Shown here piece after piece: positions 32,319-33,154 of a stretch of 33,154 bases of DNA. The stretch covers positions 1 to 33,154 of the forward strand of contig CALDSK010000249.1 in the NCBI GenBank assembly GCA_937911865.1, read 5' to 3'. The position numbers and the translations under genes were made by a program. This DNA is from an uncultured Synechococcus sp. (GTDB taxonomy: Bacteria > Cyanobacteriota > Cyanobacteriia > Phormidesmidales > Phormidesmidaceae). Under the pieces are notes generated by a model. It had not been told where the DNA came from. It was given only the letters and a program-made list of their open reading frames with translations, and ran no database searches. Positions within the stretch are counted from its first letter, which is position 1. The number at the start of each line of letters is the position of its first letter.

Positions 32319-33154
32319 ATGGAAAACCTGAAGGTAGTTGTGGTAGGCGCAGGCATGGGCGGCTTAACCGCAGCAGTCGCGATGCAGCAAGCGGGCTATG
32401 AGGTAGAGATTTACGACCGGGTCAGCGAGCTGCGCCCCGCTGGTGCTGGCATCTCTCTATGGTCCAACGGTGTAAAGGTCCTCAACAAACTAGGACTAGG
32501 CCCCCAAATTGCCAACATTGGCGGCCCCATGCAACAAATGGCCTACTACACCAAAACCGGCGAACTGCTCACTCGCTTCAGCCTCACGCCCTTAATCGAG
32601 CGTGTCGGCCAATCCCCCTATCCGGTTTCTCGCACAGATTTACAAGCCATGCTGCTAGACGCCGTAGGCAGCGAGCAGGTACAGCTCAACAAGTGCTGTG
32701 TCGCTATAGAACAAACTGCCGAAAGCGCCACCGCAATTTTTGAAGACGGTCACAGAGCCACAGGTGACTTGGTCGTCGCCGCAGACGGCACACACTCAAT
32801 TATTCGCACTCACGTACTGGGCCAACCCACCGAAAGACGCTATGTCGGCTATGTCAATTGGAACGGCCTAGTCGATGCAACAGACGATCTTGCACCGCTC
32901 AACAGCTGGGATATTTACGTCGGGAACGGCCAGCGTGCTTCGCTGATGCCAGTGGGCGGCGATCGCTTTTACTTCTTTTTCGACGTTCCCTTGCCCAAGG
33001 GCAGCGATCGCAATCCTGAGCGCTTTCAACAAGAACTGTCAAACCACTTTCAGGGCTGGGCAAAACCCGTTCAAACCCTCATCTCGCGCCTCGATCCAAA
33101 CCGAACCAATCGGGTAGAAATCCACGATATCGAACCCCTAGAGAAGCTAATCAA
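32319..33154 (+). CDS. hpxO: FAD-dependent urate hydroxylase (HpxO-like), 3' end off the window
   Basis: The first 278 codons are present, from ATG 32319. The N-terminal FAD fold is VVVVGAGMGGLTAAVAMQQAG. ELRPAGAGISLWSNGVKVLNKLGLG, GGPMQQMAYY, SPYPVSRTDLQAMLLDAV, ADGTHSIIR, YVGYVNWNGLV, RFYFFFDVPLPKG and NRVEIHDIEP closely follow the Klebsiella HpxO urate hydroxylase as I remember it. That enzyme oxidises urate to 5-hydroxyisourate with NADH and oxygen in purine catabolism. The GDA motif and C-terminus lie beyond the window. The gene is divergent from the sugar-acid kinase across 169 bp. Confidence 0.82.
   Translation, partial: MENLKVVVVGAGMGGLTAAVAMQQAGYEVEIYDRVSELRPAGAGISLWSNGVKVLNKLGLGPQIANIGGPMQQMAYYTKTGELLTRFSLTPLIERVGQSPYPVSRTDLQAMLLDAVGSEQVQLNKCCVAIEQTAESATAIFEDGHRATGDLVVAADGTHSIIRTHVLGQPTERRYVGYVNWNGLVDATDDLAPLNSWDIYVGNGQRASLMPVGGDRFYFFFDVPLPKGSDRNPERFQQELSNHFQGWAKPVQTLISRLDPNRTNRVEIHDIEPLEKLI

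Overview
The window looks like a chromosomal segment from a cyanobacterium, probably filamentous or Leptolyngbya-like. The octamer GCGATCGC (HIP1) recurs about twenty times across coding and non-coding DNA. The gene families (FAAL, CylC-type dimetal proteins, RTX/SBBP surface proteins, a PEP-CTERM-like protein) also fit a cyanobacterium. No rRNA, tRNA, insertion sequence, phage gene or CRISPR array was recognised.

Layout. (1) 1-5604: surface and secreted proteins. These are the first 851 codons of a calcium-binding RTX protein with an SBBP-type propeller (minus strand, running off the left edge), a small exported repeat protein, and an exported beta-propeller protein. (2) 5653-22135: a biosynthetic gene cluster with two divergent arms around a 1.7 kb non-coding region. 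The minus arm reads acyl carrier protein (ACP), AurF/CylC-like dimetal protein, ketosynthase with a degenerate acyltransferase, second ACP, an unrecognised protein with a TubC-type docking domain, SDR reductase, sulfotransferase. The plus arm reads fatty acyl-AMP ligase (FAAL), stand-alone polyketide dehydratase, second AurF/CylC-like protein, MFS-type transporter. (3) 22180-33154: ordinary accessory genes. These are a small membrane protein, a TetR regulator divergent from a zinc-less alcohol dehydrogenase, a PEP-CTERM-like secreted protein, a bile-acid/sodium-symporter family transporter, a NarL-type response regulator with a downstream FAD monooxygenase, a four-carbon acid sugar kinase overlapping a LysR regulator, and the start of an FAD-dependent urate hydroxylase (hpxO-like).

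How the cluster may work (inference). FAAL adenylates a fatty acid and loads an ACP. The two dimetal proteins modify the unactivated chain by oxygenation or, by analogy with CylC-family enzymes, chlorination. The ketosynthase extends the chain, with malonyl groups presumably supplied in trans because its AT has lost its catalytic serine. The SDR and the separate dehydratase process the beta carbon, the sulfotransferase adds a sulfate, and the transporter exports the product. No thioesterase, working AT or phosphopantetheinyl transferase is present. The product class looks like a tailored, possibly chlorinated and/or sulfated fatty acid or polyketide; no known cluster could be matched from sequence alone.

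A second theme is short tandem direct duplications (11-23 bp, two to seven copies) at more than a dozen places, in spacers, across stop codons and inside genes.
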